DNA of 64,000 bases from Psychrobacillus sp. FSL H8-0483 (GCF_038637725.1 NZ_CP152052.1:479501-543500), one strand, 5' to 3'; counted from the stretch's first letter, positions 17,737-27,532 are shown. Notes: generated by a model not told the origin, from the sequence alone. Numbers and translations: made by a program.

Positions 17737-18750
17737 ATGGAAAAGGAAGTTGTTTTAGAAGTAAAAAACTTAAAGACACATTTTATTTCCAACAAAGGTA
17801 CAGCAAAAGCTGTCGATGGCATAGATTTTGTTTTAAGAAAAGGAGAAACGCTAGGGATCGTTGGAGAATCCGGATGTGGTAAATCAATGACTTCGTTATC
17901 CATTCTTCGATTAATACCTTCTCCACCTGGGAAAATCGTAGACGGGCAAGTTCTATTGAAAGGTCAGGATTTAGTAAAAATGACTGACGAGGAGTTAAGA
18001 AAAATTAGAGGAAATCGAATTTCGATGATTTTCCAAGAACCCATGACTAGTTTAAACCCAGTTATTCCTGTAGGGGAGCAAATTGCGGAGGCATTACGAT
18101 TACACCAAGGCCTGTCTAAAAAACAAGCATGGGATCGATCTGTTGAAATGATTGGTTTGGTTGGTATTCCATCCCCTGAAAAGAGAGCAAAGCAGGAACC
18201 ATTTCAGCTTAGTGGCGGTATGAGACAACGAATCATGATTGCCATGGCGTTAGCTTGTACTCCAGAGGTTCTAATTGCGGATGAACCAACTACAGCGTTA
18301 GATGTTACCATTCAAGCACAAATTTTAGAAATCATGAAAGATTTACAGAAGAAAATTGGCATGGGGATTATTTTTATTACGCATGATTTAGGTGTTGTTG
18401 CCGAGATGTGTGATCAAGTTGGTGTCATGTATGCAGGACAAATTGTAGAGCACCAAGAAGCAAAAAATCTATTTAAAAATCCTTTGCATCCATACACACA
18501 AGGGCTAATCGGATCCTTGCCGAAGCTATATGAAGATCAAGAAGAACTCCAAATCATTGAAGGAACTGTGCCGAGTCCATATGACTATCCAGAGGGTTGT
18601 CGATTTGCGGAAAGATGTCCATTTGCACAAGATATTTGTATTCAAAAGCAGCCAAATTTAATCCAATTTGATGAGAATAGCAAAGTAAGATGTTGGAAGT
18701 ATTCAGATGAATGGCAAGATAGTTTAGCAAAAGAGGTGGTAGCACCATGA
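17737..18750 (+). CDS. Opp/Dpp-type ABC ATPase, DppD-like subunit
   Basis: 337-aa ATPase. Walker A GESGCGKS at about residue 46, signature LSGGMRQR at about 162, Walker B VLIADEPTTALD at about 183 and the oligopeptide-transporter C-terminal domain with FAERCPFAQDIC (iron-sulphur-like Cys cluster found in DppD/OppD). It energises import together with the DppF-like subunit, whose ATG overlaps its stop by four bases. Confidence 0.92.
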   Translation: MEKEVVLEVKNLKTHFISNKGTAKAVDGIDFVLRKGETLGIVGESGCGKSMTSLSILRLIPSPPGKIVDGQVLLKGQDLVKMTDEELRKIRGNRISMIFQEPMTSLNPVIPVGEQIAEALRLHQGLSKKQAWDRSVEMIGLVGIPSPEKRAKQEPFQLSGGMRQRIMIAMALACTPEVLIADEPTTALDVTIQAQILEIMKDLQKKIGMGIIFITHDLGVVAEMCDQVGVMYAGQIVEHQEAKNLFKNPLHPYTQGLIGSLPKLYEDQEELQIIEGTVPSPYDYPEGCRFAERCPFAQDICIQKQPNLIQFDENSKVRCWKYSDEWQDSLAKEVVAP

Positions 18751-19748
18751 GTAATGTCCTCCAAGAGAAAAGTCCATTATTACAAGTCTCAGAACTAAAG
18801 CAGCACTTTGAATTGAAAAAAGAAGTGATGTTCCAACCGAAACAGGTTGTAAAAGCGGTCGATGGAATTGATTTTGACCTGTATCCTGGGGAAACATTAA
18901 GTATCGTAGGCGAATCAGGCTGTGGTAAATCGACAACAGGAAGATCTATCTTACGATTAGATGAACCAACCAGTGGGGACGTATTATTTAAAGGTCAATC
19001 TCTCCTGCAAATGAACAAAAAAGAGCTACGGAGCATAAGAGGAAATATTCAAGTGATTTTCCAAGATCCATATGCTTCTTTAAATCCAAGACGAACGATA
19101 CGCCAAATGTTAGAAGAAGCAATGGCCATTCAAAAAGTTCTCCCTCCAAATAAGCGAGAGGCTCGAATGTTAGAGCTTATGAACCATGTTGGTTTGCGAC
19201 CAGAATACTTAGAAAGATATCCACATGAGTTTTCAGGTGGGCAAAGACAACGAATTGGGATAGCACGAGCGCTAGCGGTAAATCCAGAAATCATTATTTG
19301 TGATGAAGCAGTTTCTGCACTTGATGTATCGATTCAAGCTCAAATATTAAACTTACTAAAGAAGCTTCAAAAGGAATTCGATCTAACGTTTTTATTTATT
19401 TCGCATGATTTAGGTGTAGTTCGACATATTTCGGATCGTGTGATGGTCATGTATTTAGGGAAAGTGGTAGAAATAGCTGATAAATCTTCCTTATTTAATA
19501 AGCCAATGCATCCATACACGAAAGCTCTTCTTTCCGCTATTCCTGTAATAGATGAAACGAAGAGGGGCGAAAGAATTATTTTGAAGGGCGATGTTCCATC
19601 TCCTTTGAACCCACCTACAGGATGTAGATTTCATACCCGTTGTCCTTTTGCAACAGAACGTTGCTCACAAGAGGAGCCTTTGCTAAGAGAATTAAGTGCA
19701 ACTCATTCAGTCGCTTGTCATTTTGCGGAGGAATTATTTACATCATAA
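18747..19748 (+). CDS. Opp/Dpp-type ABC ATPase, DppF-like subunit
   Basis: 333-aa ATPase with Walker A GESGCGKSTTGR, signature SGGQRQRIGIARAL, Walker B IIICDEAVSALD and the C-terminal HTRCPFATERC motif. Length is normal. Translational coupling to the DppD-like gene (ATGA overlap) places it last in the importer operon. The two-component genes start about 80 bases downstream without an obvious terminator, so read-through is possible. Confidence 0.92.
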   Translation: MSNVLQEKSPLLQVSELKQHFELKKEVMFQPKQVVKAVDGIDFDLYPGETLSIVGESGCGKSTTGRSILRLDEPTSGDVLFKGQSLLQMNKKELRSIRGNIQVIFQDPYASLNPRRTIRQMLEEAMAIQKVLPPNKREARMLELMNHVGLRPEYLERYPHEFSGGQRQRIGIARALAVNPEIIICDEAVSALDVSIQAQILNLLKKLQKEFDLTFLFISHDLGVVRHISDRVMVMYLGKVVEIADKSSLFNKPMHPYTKALLSAIPVIDETKRGERIILKGDVPSPLNPPTGCRFHTRCPFATERCSQEEPLLRELSATHSVACHFAEELFTS

Positions 19749-19829
19749 ATCGCCCTATAAATGATTTACTATTCATTATTATCAAGATACTATAAAGAAC
19801 AAGGATATTTGAGAAAGGACGTATGCATC

Positions 19830-20582
19830 ATGATGCCCTTGGAATCTTTTTCATTATACGTCTTGATCTGTGTATTAGCTCCTCTTGTAGGAGCTTTTAC
19901 ACTTTCATTTGTAATGGTTTTTGAGCGACATATAGATAATCTTCAAAAAGAAGCGTCAAAACTCACATTAGAAAAAGAGTTGCAACATGCAAATTACGAT
20001 CAGTTAAATCAGCAAATACAACCACATTTTTTCTTCAATACGCTTAATACGATGTTAAGTTTAGCACGTCTTGACCGAAAAGAAGAATTGATAAAAGGGT
20101 TGGAAGTAATGGCCAAGTTTTTTAAGTTTAAATATATTACGCATTCTTCCCTTATAAAAGTGAAAGATGAAATCGCCTATGTGAATAATTATTTAGAAAT
20201 TCAAAGATTGCGTTTTGGAGAAAGGCTGGAAGTAATTCAAAAAATAGAAGCCTTATGTGAAGATGCACTATTGCCTCCGTTTATGATACAAACTATTGTT
20301 GAAAACGCTTTTAAACATGGCTTTGAGAAAAACGTGGGTCCTGCAAGATTGAAAATAAACGTCTATCACTCAAATGATTTTATGTACATAGAAGTATGGA
20401 ATACATATCATATTGAACAGCTTATTGAAAAGAAAGATTATAGCCCGGAAGAAGAAGGTTACGGAATTCGAAATATCCAAAAGAGATTAGATTTGTTATT
20501 TCCAGAGCAAGTTCACTATCTCCATATGACATACATTGAAAACGAAACGCTAGTTAAAGTAAAATTTCCATTAACTAAATAA
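19830..20582 (+). CDS. LytS/YesM-type membrane sensor histidine kinase
   Basis: About 250 aa. One hydrophobic helix at the N terminus (SLYVLICVLAPLVGAFTLSF), a short coiled region, then the His_kinase domain with the phosphoacceptor in LNQQIQPHFFFNTLNTM and an HATPase domain with IVENAFKHGF and EEGYGIRNIQKRL. There is no large external sensor, so it may sense through the membrane or a partner such as the loaded importer. I start it at ATG 19830 (RBS AAAGGA); the frame extends upstream to 19761 without a good site. Partner regulator follows. Confidence 0.85.
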   Translation: MMPLESFSLYVLICVLAPLVGAFTLSFVMVFERHIDNLQKEASKLTLEKELQHANYDQLNQQIQPHFFFNTLNTMLSLARLDRKEELIKGLEVMAKFFKFKYITHSSLIKVKDEIAYVNNYLEIQRLRFGERLEVIQKIEALCEDALLPPFMIQTIVENAFKHGFEKNVGPARLKINVYHSNDFMYIEVWNTYHIEQLIEKKDYSPEEEGYGIRNIQKRLDLLFPEQVHYLHMTYIENETLVKVKFPLTK

Positions 20583-20625
20583 AAATGTTCCCGTCTCTTA
20601 ATAGAAGCGGTAGAAAGGAGAAAAC

Positions 20626-21333
20626 ATGAATATCTTACTTGTGGACGATGAAGCTCTGGAATTAGAACAACTGGAGTATATTATGAAACCCCAGTTTCCT
20701 AATTGGACGTTCTACAAAGCCCAAGATGCATCTATTGCTCTTCAAATAGCTGGAAAGGTTAATATATCTTTAGCATTTTTAGATATTCAAATGCCTGGAA
20801 AGAGCGGCTTGGAGCTAGCTAAAGAATTAAAGAAGAACTATGAAATGGATATTATTATGGTTACAGCCTATCAATCATTTGAGTATGCACAATCTTCCTT
20901 ACGAATAGGAGTAAACGATTATTTAACTAAACCCATAGTAGAAGAAGAACTGTTAGGTTTGCTTGAAAAGTATCGAAAATGGAGCTCTCAGAATGATTCC
21001 ATTCAAGAAGTAATACGAATAATTCGAGAAGAATTTAATGAAAAGTTAAGCTTAAGCATTGTAGCCAATCGCATACATATGAATTCTACTTATTTAAGTC
21101 GTAAATTTTATGAAGAAGTGGGAATTGGTTTTGCTGATTATTTAAATGCCTATCGATTGGAAATGGCTAAAAAGCTATTATTAGATCGTAAGGATATGAG
21201 TATGGCTGTTGTTTCAGAAAAAGCAGGCTTTAATAGCCAACACTATTTTAGTGCTATGTTTAAAAAACAATTTGGGATAACTCCATCCGAGTATCGAGCA
21301 AATCCTAAAAAAGCTAAAGGATTAGGGATATGA
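20626..21333 (+). CDS. Response regulator with receiver and AraC-type DNA-binding domains
   Basis: 235 aa. Receiver domain about residues 1-120 with acidic pocket VDDEALE, phosphoacceptor Asp in AFLDIQMPGKSG and conserved Lys in DYLTKPI. The AraC helix-turn-helix pair covers about 130-230 (IHMNSTYLSRKFYEEVG and AVVSEKAGFNSQHYFSAMFKK). Such YesN-type regulators usually activate a nearby uptake operon, here the ABC importer or the symporter. RBS AAAGGAG. Its stop overlaps the symporter start by four bases. Confidence 0.9.
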   Translation: MNILLVDDEALELEQLEYIMKPQFPNWTFYKAQDASIALQIAGKVNISLAFLDIQMPGKSGLELAKELKKNYEMDIIMVTAYQSFEYAQSSLRIGVNDYLTKPIVEEELLGLLEKYRKWSSQNDSIQEVIRIIREEFNEKLSLSIVANRIHMNSTYLSRKFYEEVGIGFADYLNAYRLEMAKKLLLDRKDMSMAVVSEKAGFNSQHYFSAMFKKQFGITPSEYRANPKKAKGLGI

Positions 21334-22646
21334 AAACGTATCGTCACTATATTACGGGTTCTATAATTTTTGGTGTTTCAACAGGAATGATTAGTCTATT
21401 AGCACGATGGATTACAGGAAACACAATTCTATCTTCTCCGGAATCATTAGTGAAATACGGATTGCTAGGAGGAATTGGTTACTCTTTAGTTGGAGCATTT
21501 TCTATATTTATGTTCGGTGTATTTGCAAATAAAATTAGAAAAAGATTTCCTGAAATTGAAACAATCGGAGATGTGTTGCAGAAGCGGCTACGAAAAGATG
21601 GCTATTTGTTCATGACCATTGTCATTCTTTTTTTAGGGTTAGATTCATTGTTCATGCAAGCAATTGGGGCAGCCGTTTTATTTGATTTAATATTTAATAT
21701 TCCATATACAATCTCTCTATTGATCTTCTTCCTCTATTGTTTTGCTATTGCGGGGCTTGGAGGGATGAAGTGGATACATAGGATTGAAGGCATCTGTATA
21801 TTTTTTATTTTTTCTGCCATTATTTTTATCCCACTGTATTTTTTCATACAAGAGGGGTCTTTTAAAGTTTATGATGGTATTCGCTTATATCATCCTTATT
21901 TATTGTTTGCAAAAAACCAAGAAGCTTTTGCCTTTATTGCAACGTTTATGCTAGTAGGTTTTGGACAAGTATTTACGGATCGATCGACTTGGCAAAGGCT
22001 TTACATGATTGAACCCAAAAAAGTTCGACTTACTTTTTGGTCAACAGCTTTTGTATGGAGCACTGTACCGATAGCACTGTCTGCAATGCTTATGATCGTA
22101 ATATTTGAAGGGCCCTTTGGAGAAACTTATACGCTTTTATTTCAACTTATTACAAAAATAAACCCTATATTTTTATCTGTTTTATTCTTTTTATTCTGTT
22201 TTGGTGCTTTATCTACAACAATTAATGGAGAGGTTCATGCTACGACGATTCACTTTATTAAGCATATACGTCTTCCGTTTAAGAAGACTATGTCAGATAA
22301 GCAGATGAGAAAAGAATCGTATATTTTTTCTGGAATATTATTATTTTCCATATTAGTTATTACTCATTTTGTAAAATTTAGTTTATTAGATTTCCTATTT
22401 TTCTATGGCCATCTCTATGCAGCTTCTATCCCAGTAATGTTATTTATCGTTTTATCCAAACGTAAGATATCAAGATTAATGCCCTATTCGATTGTTGTTG
22501 GATGGTTGTTAAGTGCAACACTATTTGGAGGTTTAACATCATTGCAAACAATTTGGTTAAGTTTTCTTATATCCGGGGCTTTTTCCGTTTTTAGCATGCT
22601 CTTTGCAGAAGTCGAGTTAATTTCAGAATCTTCCACTTGGAAATAG
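21330..22646 (+). CDS. Sodium:solute symporter (SSF family)-like transporter
   Basis: 438-aa integral membrane protein with about twelve to thirteen hydrophobic helices. The segment FGQVFTDRSTWQRLYM matches the conserved SSF signature region, and GVFANKIRKRFPEIETIGDVLQ resembles the cytosolic loop after helix two in SSF members. The substrate is unknown. Coupled start inside the response regulator's stop suggests that kinase, regulator and symporter are one transcription unit, giving a second uptake route beside the ABC importer. Confidence 0.75.
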   Translation: MKTYRHYITGSIIFGVSTGMISLLARWITGNTILSSPESLVKYGLLGGIGYSLVGAFSIFMFGVFANKIRKRFPEIETIGDVLQKRLRKDGYLFMTIVILFLGLDSLFMQAIGAAVLFDLIFNIPYTISLLIFFLYCFAIAGLGGMKWIHRIEGICIFFIFSAIIFIPLYFFIQEGSFKVYDGIRLYHPYLLFAKNQEAFAFIATFMLVGFGQVFTDRSTWQRLYMIEPKKVRLTFWSTAFVWSTVPIALSAMLMIVIFEGPFGETYTLLFQLITKINPIFLSVLFFLFCFGALSTTINGEVHATTIHFIKHIRLPFKKTMSDKQMRKESYIFSGILLFSILVITHFVKFSLLDFLFFYGHLYAASIPVMLFIVLSKRKISRLMPYSIVVGWLLSATLFGGLTSLQTIWLSFLISGAFSVFSMLFAEVELISESSTWK

Positions 22647-22785
22647 CACTTTTAGTAAATGTATAACTTTACAAATCATTTAGCGGGATTTGGAATTACT
22701 GATGTAAATGGAAAATGTTTGAAACGAATGTTGCATTAACGTCGATTAATAGCGGACCGTAAAAATAATTAATAGCCACATGATG

Positions 22786-22820
22786 AAAAGCCAGCCTTTC
22801 TAACCGATAGGTTGGCTTTT
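22786..22820 (+). terminator. Terminator after the symporter gene
   Basis: Stem AAAAGCCAGCC / GGTTGGCTTTT followed by a T-rich tract. Confidence 0.8.
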
Positions 22821-22924
22821 GTCTTTTATACTCACGGAAATATACAGAATATTTTTAAAAATAATAACTACAACTTTTTATATTGGTATAATATGATTAG
22901 TTATAGGTATTTCATTTGATAAAA

Positions 22925-23028
22925 AGGTGTGTTTTGTTAGCATATAATTTACGGTAGAATCCGCGCAGATTCCTGCGGGAAAGCGAGCGGATTCTACTAA
23001 ATAACAATGTAGCTTGGCGCCATTAAAA
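22925..23028. repeat. Dispersed repeat family A-like, degenerate copy A3
   Basis: Contains TGTTTTGTTAGCATATAATTT then AATCCGCGCAGATTCCTGCGGGAAAGCGAGCGGATT in pieces related to the interior of copies A1 and A5. The two GGATT-type arms make an inverted repeat. The gap 22,647-23,050 holds the terminator, this repeat and the promoter region of the next gene. Confidence 0.5.
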
Positions 23029-23050
23029 AAGAGTGTGGGTAGGGAGACAT

Positions 23051-24187
23051 ATGAATTTACGGGGTATTTTATTGCTTATCTTTTTGTTTCAAACTGTCGT
23101 TAATGCGACGAGGCCAGTCATCACACTATCGGCTGATGACTATGGGGCATCCATAGTTATTATAGGTATCTTAACATCATCGTTTGCTTTATTACCATTG
23201 ATCTTTTCTATTCATGCAGGAAAAATTATGGATAAGTTTGGAGATCGAATACCAATAATAGTTGGTTTTATAGCTTTGATTGCAGGAATGATTGTTCCAG
23301 CACTCTTTCCAACAATATGGGCGCTATTTACAAGCCAGTTATTATTAGGAGTTGCAAATATATGTATTCCAATTGGATTACAAAATCAGTTAGGTCATCA
23401 ATCTAATCCACGAAATAGAGATTATTATTTTAGTATGTTTAGTCTATGTGTCGCTTTAGGCGCCGTTATTGGTCCTTTGGTTGGTGGCTATTTATCCGAA
23501 CATGTTTCGTTTCAAATGGTTTATATTTTTTGTATAGTAATAGGGTTTATTTCCATTGCTTTTTCATTACGAATTCCAAAGGTACAGCAACAGGTTTTAG
23601 GTTCTCCTTCCAAACTAATAGATTCATTTAAGTTATTTGAAAATCCTTTAATAAGGAGAGCATTATTTTCAAGTGCACTTGTTTTATATTCTAAGGATAT
23701 TTTTGTGGCCTATTTTCCTTTGTTAGGTAAACAATTGAACTTGTCTACTTCAACAATTGGTTGGATTATTGCTTTACAGGGACTTGCCACAATGTTTGTG
23801 AGGTTTTTATTGCCGAAGCTATTGGAAATGTATAAGAGAGATTATATCTTATATATGTCCATCCTGGTGGCAGGTATCGCCTTTTTAATATTACCACTAA
23901 GTCAATCGACTTATTTGATTGCTTTAATGTCCATTATCATCGGACTTGGCTTAGGTTGTGGTCAACCTATTTCCATGACGACTACATATAATGCTTCTCC
24001 TCCTTCGAGGACCGGAGAAGTATTAGGGCTCCGTATAGCTACGAATCGTTTTTTTCAGTTAGTAGCACCATCTATTTTTGGACTTATTGGAGGTTCTGTG
24101 GGGATGGTTGGTGTGTTTCTATTTAGTGGCGTCTTTTTAGTAGGAGGATCCTTGTTTTTTAGAAAACCTATAGAACATCAAGAATAG
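23051..24187 (+). CDS. MFS transporter
   Basis: 378-aa protein with twelve predicted helices. The loop 2-3 motif reads GKIMDKFGDRIPII, a variant of the MFS G-x-x-x-D-R-x-G-R signature, and the second half repeats the fold. Drug or metabolite efflux is typical for this size, but nothing shows the substrate. Start ATG 23051 chosen with AGGGAG just upstream; a GTG at 23033 is open but lies before that site. Confidence 0.85.
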   Translation: MNLRGILLLIFLFQTVVNATRPVITLSADDYGASIVIIGILTSSFALLPLIFSIHAGKIMDKFGDRIPIIVGFIALIAGMIVPALFPTIWALFTSQLLLGVANICIPIGLQNQLGHQSNPRNRDYYFSMFSLCVALGAVIGPLVGGYLSEHVSFQMVYIFCIVIGFISIAFSLRIPKVQQQVLGSPSKLIDSFKLFENPLIRRALFSSALVLYSKDIFVAYFPLLGKQLNLSTSTIGWIIALQGLATMFVRFLLPKLLEMYKRDYILYMSILVAGIAFLILPLSQSTYLIALMSIIIGLGLGCGQPISMTTTYNASPPSRTGEVLGLRIATNRFFQLVAPSIFGLIGGSVGMVGVFLFSGVFLVGGSLFFRKPIEHQE

Positions 24188-24294
24188 ATGTATCTAAAGA
24201 AAATTATTATTCATGAATCTGTTGTAAATTACTTATAGTATTTTAATAGAATAATTCTATGAAAATAACGTCATTTATGAAGGGGAATAGGATA

Positions 24295-25308
24295 ATGAGA
24301 GACACTAAAACGAAAAAGCAAAAAGCCATGCGTATTATTAAAAACATTACGATTAGTCTTATAAGTATTATTTTACTGTTAGCAATTATTGGTTTGATTT
24401 ATGAAAGAAGTGCCCAAAAACAAGCACTTAATGAATATCCTGCTCCAGGTAAACTTGTTCAAGTAGATGAGAACACTTTGCACATCCATTCTAAGGGAAA
24501 CAAAAAGCCGACAGTTGTTATAGAATCAGGACTTGGTAGCTGGTCATTGTCCTGGGATGAAGTACAAAAAGAAGTTTCTAAATATGCAACGGTCGTAACC
24601 TATGATCGTGCTGGTCTAGGATGGAGTACAGAAGGCCATACTTCTCGAACTGGAGACCAAGTGATAACTGAGCTGAATGCTCTCTTAAAAAAGACAGGGT
24701 ATGAGGGACCGTACATATTCATTGGTCATTCAATGGGTGGTTTGTATACCCAACTTTATGCAAGTAAGTATCCAGATGAAGTAGCTGGAATGATTCTAGT
24801 TGATACAAGACCTCCAAACTTTGAAAATGAGTTCCCAGAAATGAAGGAAAATTACGCGAACCAAGCTGAACAAATGAAACTCTATAAGTTTCTTTCCAAT
24901 TTCGGCATAGTTCGACTTCTTTCTGGGGGTGCTATTCACCCTGGGTATTCGGAAGAGAGTAAACTTATCAATCAGGCTATTGGTTTCCAAGGTGCTTCTT
25001 TTGATGCAATTCGTAATGAAATGCTCGCGATGGATGAGGTTGATCAAGAAGTCTTAGCAATTGAAAGCCTGCCTGATGTACCTGTTATAGTTATTAGCCA
25101 TGGTATTCCCGAGGATATGAGCGAAATGGGATTATCAAATGATCAAGTGGAGCAATCATGGCAAATGTACCAGCAAAAATTGGCGGATTCTTTTAAGGTC
25201 AGTCAACTACTGATTGCAGAAGATAGCAGACATAATATTATGTTGGAACAACCAGAAATAATTATCGAGTCCACCAAAGAAATGATGGAACAATTGAATT
25301 TACAATAA
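24295..25308 (+). CDS. Membrane-anchored alpha/beta hydrolase
   Basis: About 337 aa. A basic N terminus and one membrane helix (ITISLISIILLLAIIGLIY) anchor a canonical alpha/beta hydrolase. The nucleophile elbow is GHSMGGLY, the oxyanion region follows VVIESGLGSWSLSW, and the final His is in AEDSRHNIMLEQP. The substrate is unknown; relatives are annotated as esterases or haloperoxidase-like hydrolases. Start at ATG 24295 is preferred because AAGGGGAATAGG lies immediately upstream of it; the frame opens at 24259. Confidence 0.8.
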   Translation: MRDTKTKKQKAMRIIKNITISLISIILLLAIIGLIYERSAQKQALNEYPAPGKLVQVDENTLHIHSKGNKKPTVVIESGLGSWSLSWDEVQKEVSKYATVVTYDRAGLGWSTEGHTSRTGDQVITELNALLKKTGYEGPYIFIGHSMGGLYTQLYASKYPDEVAGMILVDTRPPNFENEFPEMKENYANQAEQMKLYKFLSNFGIVRLLSGGAIHPGYSEESKLINQAIGFQGASFDAIRNEMLAMDEVDQEVLAIESLPDVPVIVISHGIPEDMSEMGLSNDQVEQSWQMYQQKLADSFKVSQLLIAEDSRHNIMLEQPEIIIESTKEMMEQLNLQ

Positions 25309-25311
25309 TAG

Positions 25312-25358
25312 AAAAGCATGCAAGATTACTTATTTACTAAAGTAATTTGCATGCTTTT
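25312..25358 (+). terminator. Terminator of the hydrolase gene
   Basis: Stem AAAAGCATGCAA..ATTACTT / AAGTAAT.TTGCATGCTTTT. Confidence 0.85.
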
Positions 25359-25382
25359 ATATGTCTGTAATTCCTCAGTAAA

Positions 25383-25662
25383 TGAATCGATTTCACAATT
25401 CCAAATTACATAATAAAATACGAACAATACTAAAGGAAACTAAAGAAATATATATTTTACACGGAATAAAGTATAGTTGATTTCCGCTATAGGCGGGCGC
25501 TTTCCGCGGGGTGAGCGATAAGCCATCACCGCCGCTCACGCGTCGTTTGTGATGTCTTATCTGTCTCACTCATCCCGCTGGAGTCGCCGCCTACCGCTTC
25601 AATCAACGAAGTGGTAAATGTTCGTATTTTAATGACATAGTACTATTTATGAAATTAACTCA
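25383..25662. repeat. Dispersed repeat family B, longest copy B2
   Basis: About 280 bases from TGAATCGATTTCAC to TTAACTCA. Its middle is much richer in GC (TTTCCGCGGGGTGAGCGATA, GTCTCACTCATCCCGCTGG) and contains self-complementary arms (GGCGGGCGC / GCCGCC). B3 keeps part and B1 none of this interior, so the copies form a deletion series. The remaining gap 25,663-26,061 shows a weak hairpin at 25,663-25,693 and an ATG-less open stretch at 25,767-25,931 (54 codons, RLHHLFGIKEF) that may be a gene relic. Confidence 0.75.
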
Positions 25663-26061
25663 AATGTAGAAAAATAAAAATCTACAATTTTTTTTAATAA
25701 AAGTATTGTATTATCAGAAAATTAGACATTTAGATTACCCTATATCAGTTTTAATGAGAGGATTGAAACAAGAAGAGACTGCACCACTTATTTGGAATTA
25801 AAGAATTTAGGGGGGAAGAATATATAATAGAAGGCGGTTATATTGCAGGTAGAGAGAGAATTCTTGGAGTAGTGATATTTTACTTCAAGAGTTCTTTTTA
25901 CCCGAAAATGGAGTGTAATCTTCTTTTTTGAAAACCGGGATTATTTACTACCACATTGGTCTTATTTAGTAATTTTATTCCAATAACTTATCCGGTCCTT
26001 AATTTTCCTTGTGATTCGTGCTAAAATAAGCTTTCAGCATAAAAAAGAAGGACGTGTTTGT

Positions 26062-27060
26062 ATGGTAGGGCGAAATGATCCGTGTCCATGTGGTAGTGGA
26101 AAAAAATATAAAAAATGTTGTGAGTCTAAAGAGGCTATTTCAATAAAAGATGTGCAATCAGAAGAATTAGAGCGTATTTTGCAAACGTTTTATGATGAAT
26201 ATCCAGAAAGAAAAGATATGCAAGAGTTTGCAGAACTTGTGAAACACTGGAGCGATAATTTAAAAGAATACTTGGAACATGAAATGATTGAAGCAATTGC
26301 TCTAGATGAATTCTTTTTCCATTATAAACCTGAAATTTGGGCAAGCTATCTAGAAAAACAGCAAAAGAAAGTATTGCGTCCTTCCACATTAAAAGCATTA
26401 GAACAGTGGAATAGTCCACGAGTATTTGTTGGTGAAGTAGTGGAAGTGGAAGAGCAATATTTAACTGCTAAAAACATTTTGACGAATGAAATCATCCAAC
26501 TAAGACGCGAAAGTGAAAAGCCAGTACCAGTGGGTATGCATTTGTTTTGCTTCATATTGGAAGATGGAACTTTCAAAGAAAATCATTATTTGGCAGTTTC
26601 CAGCCTAATCTTCTTCCCAACAGATCATAAAAATGTATTCGACAATTTTGTGAAGCAATTTGAGACTCAAAATGAACTGGCAGCACAAGAATTTCTAAAA
26701 GAGAATGGGACAACATTTTGGAGCTTACTTGGAGAAAATGGCTATGAGGGCGGAGAATACACGCACTTTGAAGCAGGTGTTTTACAAGTAGCTATGGAGT
26801 TCCTAGAAAAGAATAATCGTGCCTATAAAGAACTAATAGAAATAGTGGAAGATTATTTATTTGAGCAACAGCCAAAGGCACGTAAAGAAGTAGCAATTGC
26901 TGCTGGAGCTATTCGATTTGGTCAGGAAAACGGTCTATTTGAACCGTTAGAAATAACAGTAAAAGAAATTGCAGAGTCGTTTAGTGTATCCACTTCATCA
27001 TTAAATAAATACTACAATGATTTAAATGTTTACTATGAAGGTACAAAGTCTTCTAAGTAG
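26062..27060 (+). CDS. SEC-C motif protein of unknown function
   Basis: About 332 aa. The N terminus carries a SEC-C zinc motif, NDPCPCGSGKKYKKCC (about residues 5-20), which is common at protein-protein or nucleic-acid interaction sites. The rest is acidic and helical without a domain I recognise; residues about 285-325 (ITVKEIAESFSVSTSSLNKY) look like a helix-turn-helix. Start at ATG 26062 follows the RBS AAGAAGGA; the frame opens earlier at 26011 without a site. It is monocistronic with its own terminator. Confidence 0.75.
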   Translation: MVGRNDPCPCGSGKKYKKCCESKEAISIKDVQSEELERILQTFYDEYPERKDMQEFAELVKHWSDNLKEYLEHEMIEAIALDEFFFHYKPEIWASYLEKQQKKVLRPSTLKALEQWNSPRVFVGEVVEVEEQYLTAKNILTNEIIQLRRESEKPVPVGMHLFCFILEDGTFKENHYLAVSSLIFFPTDHKNVFDNFVKQFETQNELAAQEFLKENGTTFWSLLGENGYEGGEYTHFEAGVLQVAMEFLEKNNRAYKELIEIVEDYLFEQQPKARKEVAIAAGAIRFGQENGLFEPLEITVKEIAESFSVSTSSLNKYYNDLNVYYEGTKSSK

Positions 27061-27066
27061 AATAGA

Positions 27067-27105
27067 AAACGCCAAGTAGAAGTAAGTATTCTACTTGGCG
27101 TTTTT
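27067..27105 (+). terminator. Terminator of the SEC-C gene
   Basis: Stem AAAACGCCAAGTAG / CTACTTGGCGTTTTT. Confidence 0.88.
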
Positions 27106-27132
27106 CATATGAGATAAGGTATTTTTTGCATA

Positions 27133-27352
27133 AGTGAATCAATTTCATCATTCTAAATTACATGAAAAAACACGAACAATACTAACGAAATATATATTTT
27201 ACACGGAATAAAGTATAGTTGATTTCCGCTATAGGCTGACGTTTTCCGCATGGGTGAGCGATAAGCCATCACCGCCTACCGCTTTCATCAACGAAGTGAT
27301 AAAAGTTAGTATTTTAATGACAAAGTACTATTTAAGAAATTAACTCAAGTAA
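27133..27352. repeat. Dispersed repeat family B, copy B3
   Basis: Same ends and order as B2 (ATTACATGAAAAA..., GTTGATTTCCGCTATAGGC, ...TTAACTCA), with about 60 bases of the GC-rich core missing. Only about 1.5 kb from B2. Confidence 0.75.
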
Positions 27353-27509
27353 TATTACTTTATCATTATTTGTGACCTTGAAGGTTTGTATCTCTTCATT
27401 GTTTTATTAGGCTAAGACTTGTTCCTCCTATTAGGAGAAGCTTAACAATAATGTTTAGTAAACACGAAATAGGATAAACAAATAAAAACAACGAAAGGAG
27501 CGATTAAGA

Positions 27510-27532
27510 TGGCAAAGAAACCTTTGGCTTAG
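27510..27532 (+). pseudogene. Start of a gene cut off by repeat A4 (MAKKPLA)
   Basis: GAAAGGAGC is followed 8 bases later by ATG and seven codons (MAKKPLA) before TAG. The stop coincides with the beginning of the A4 repeat (GCAGTTCGTCC), suggesting that a gene with a good ribosome-binding site, perhaps a small spore protein, lost its body when the repeat arrived. Alternatively this is chance. Confidence 0.35.
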
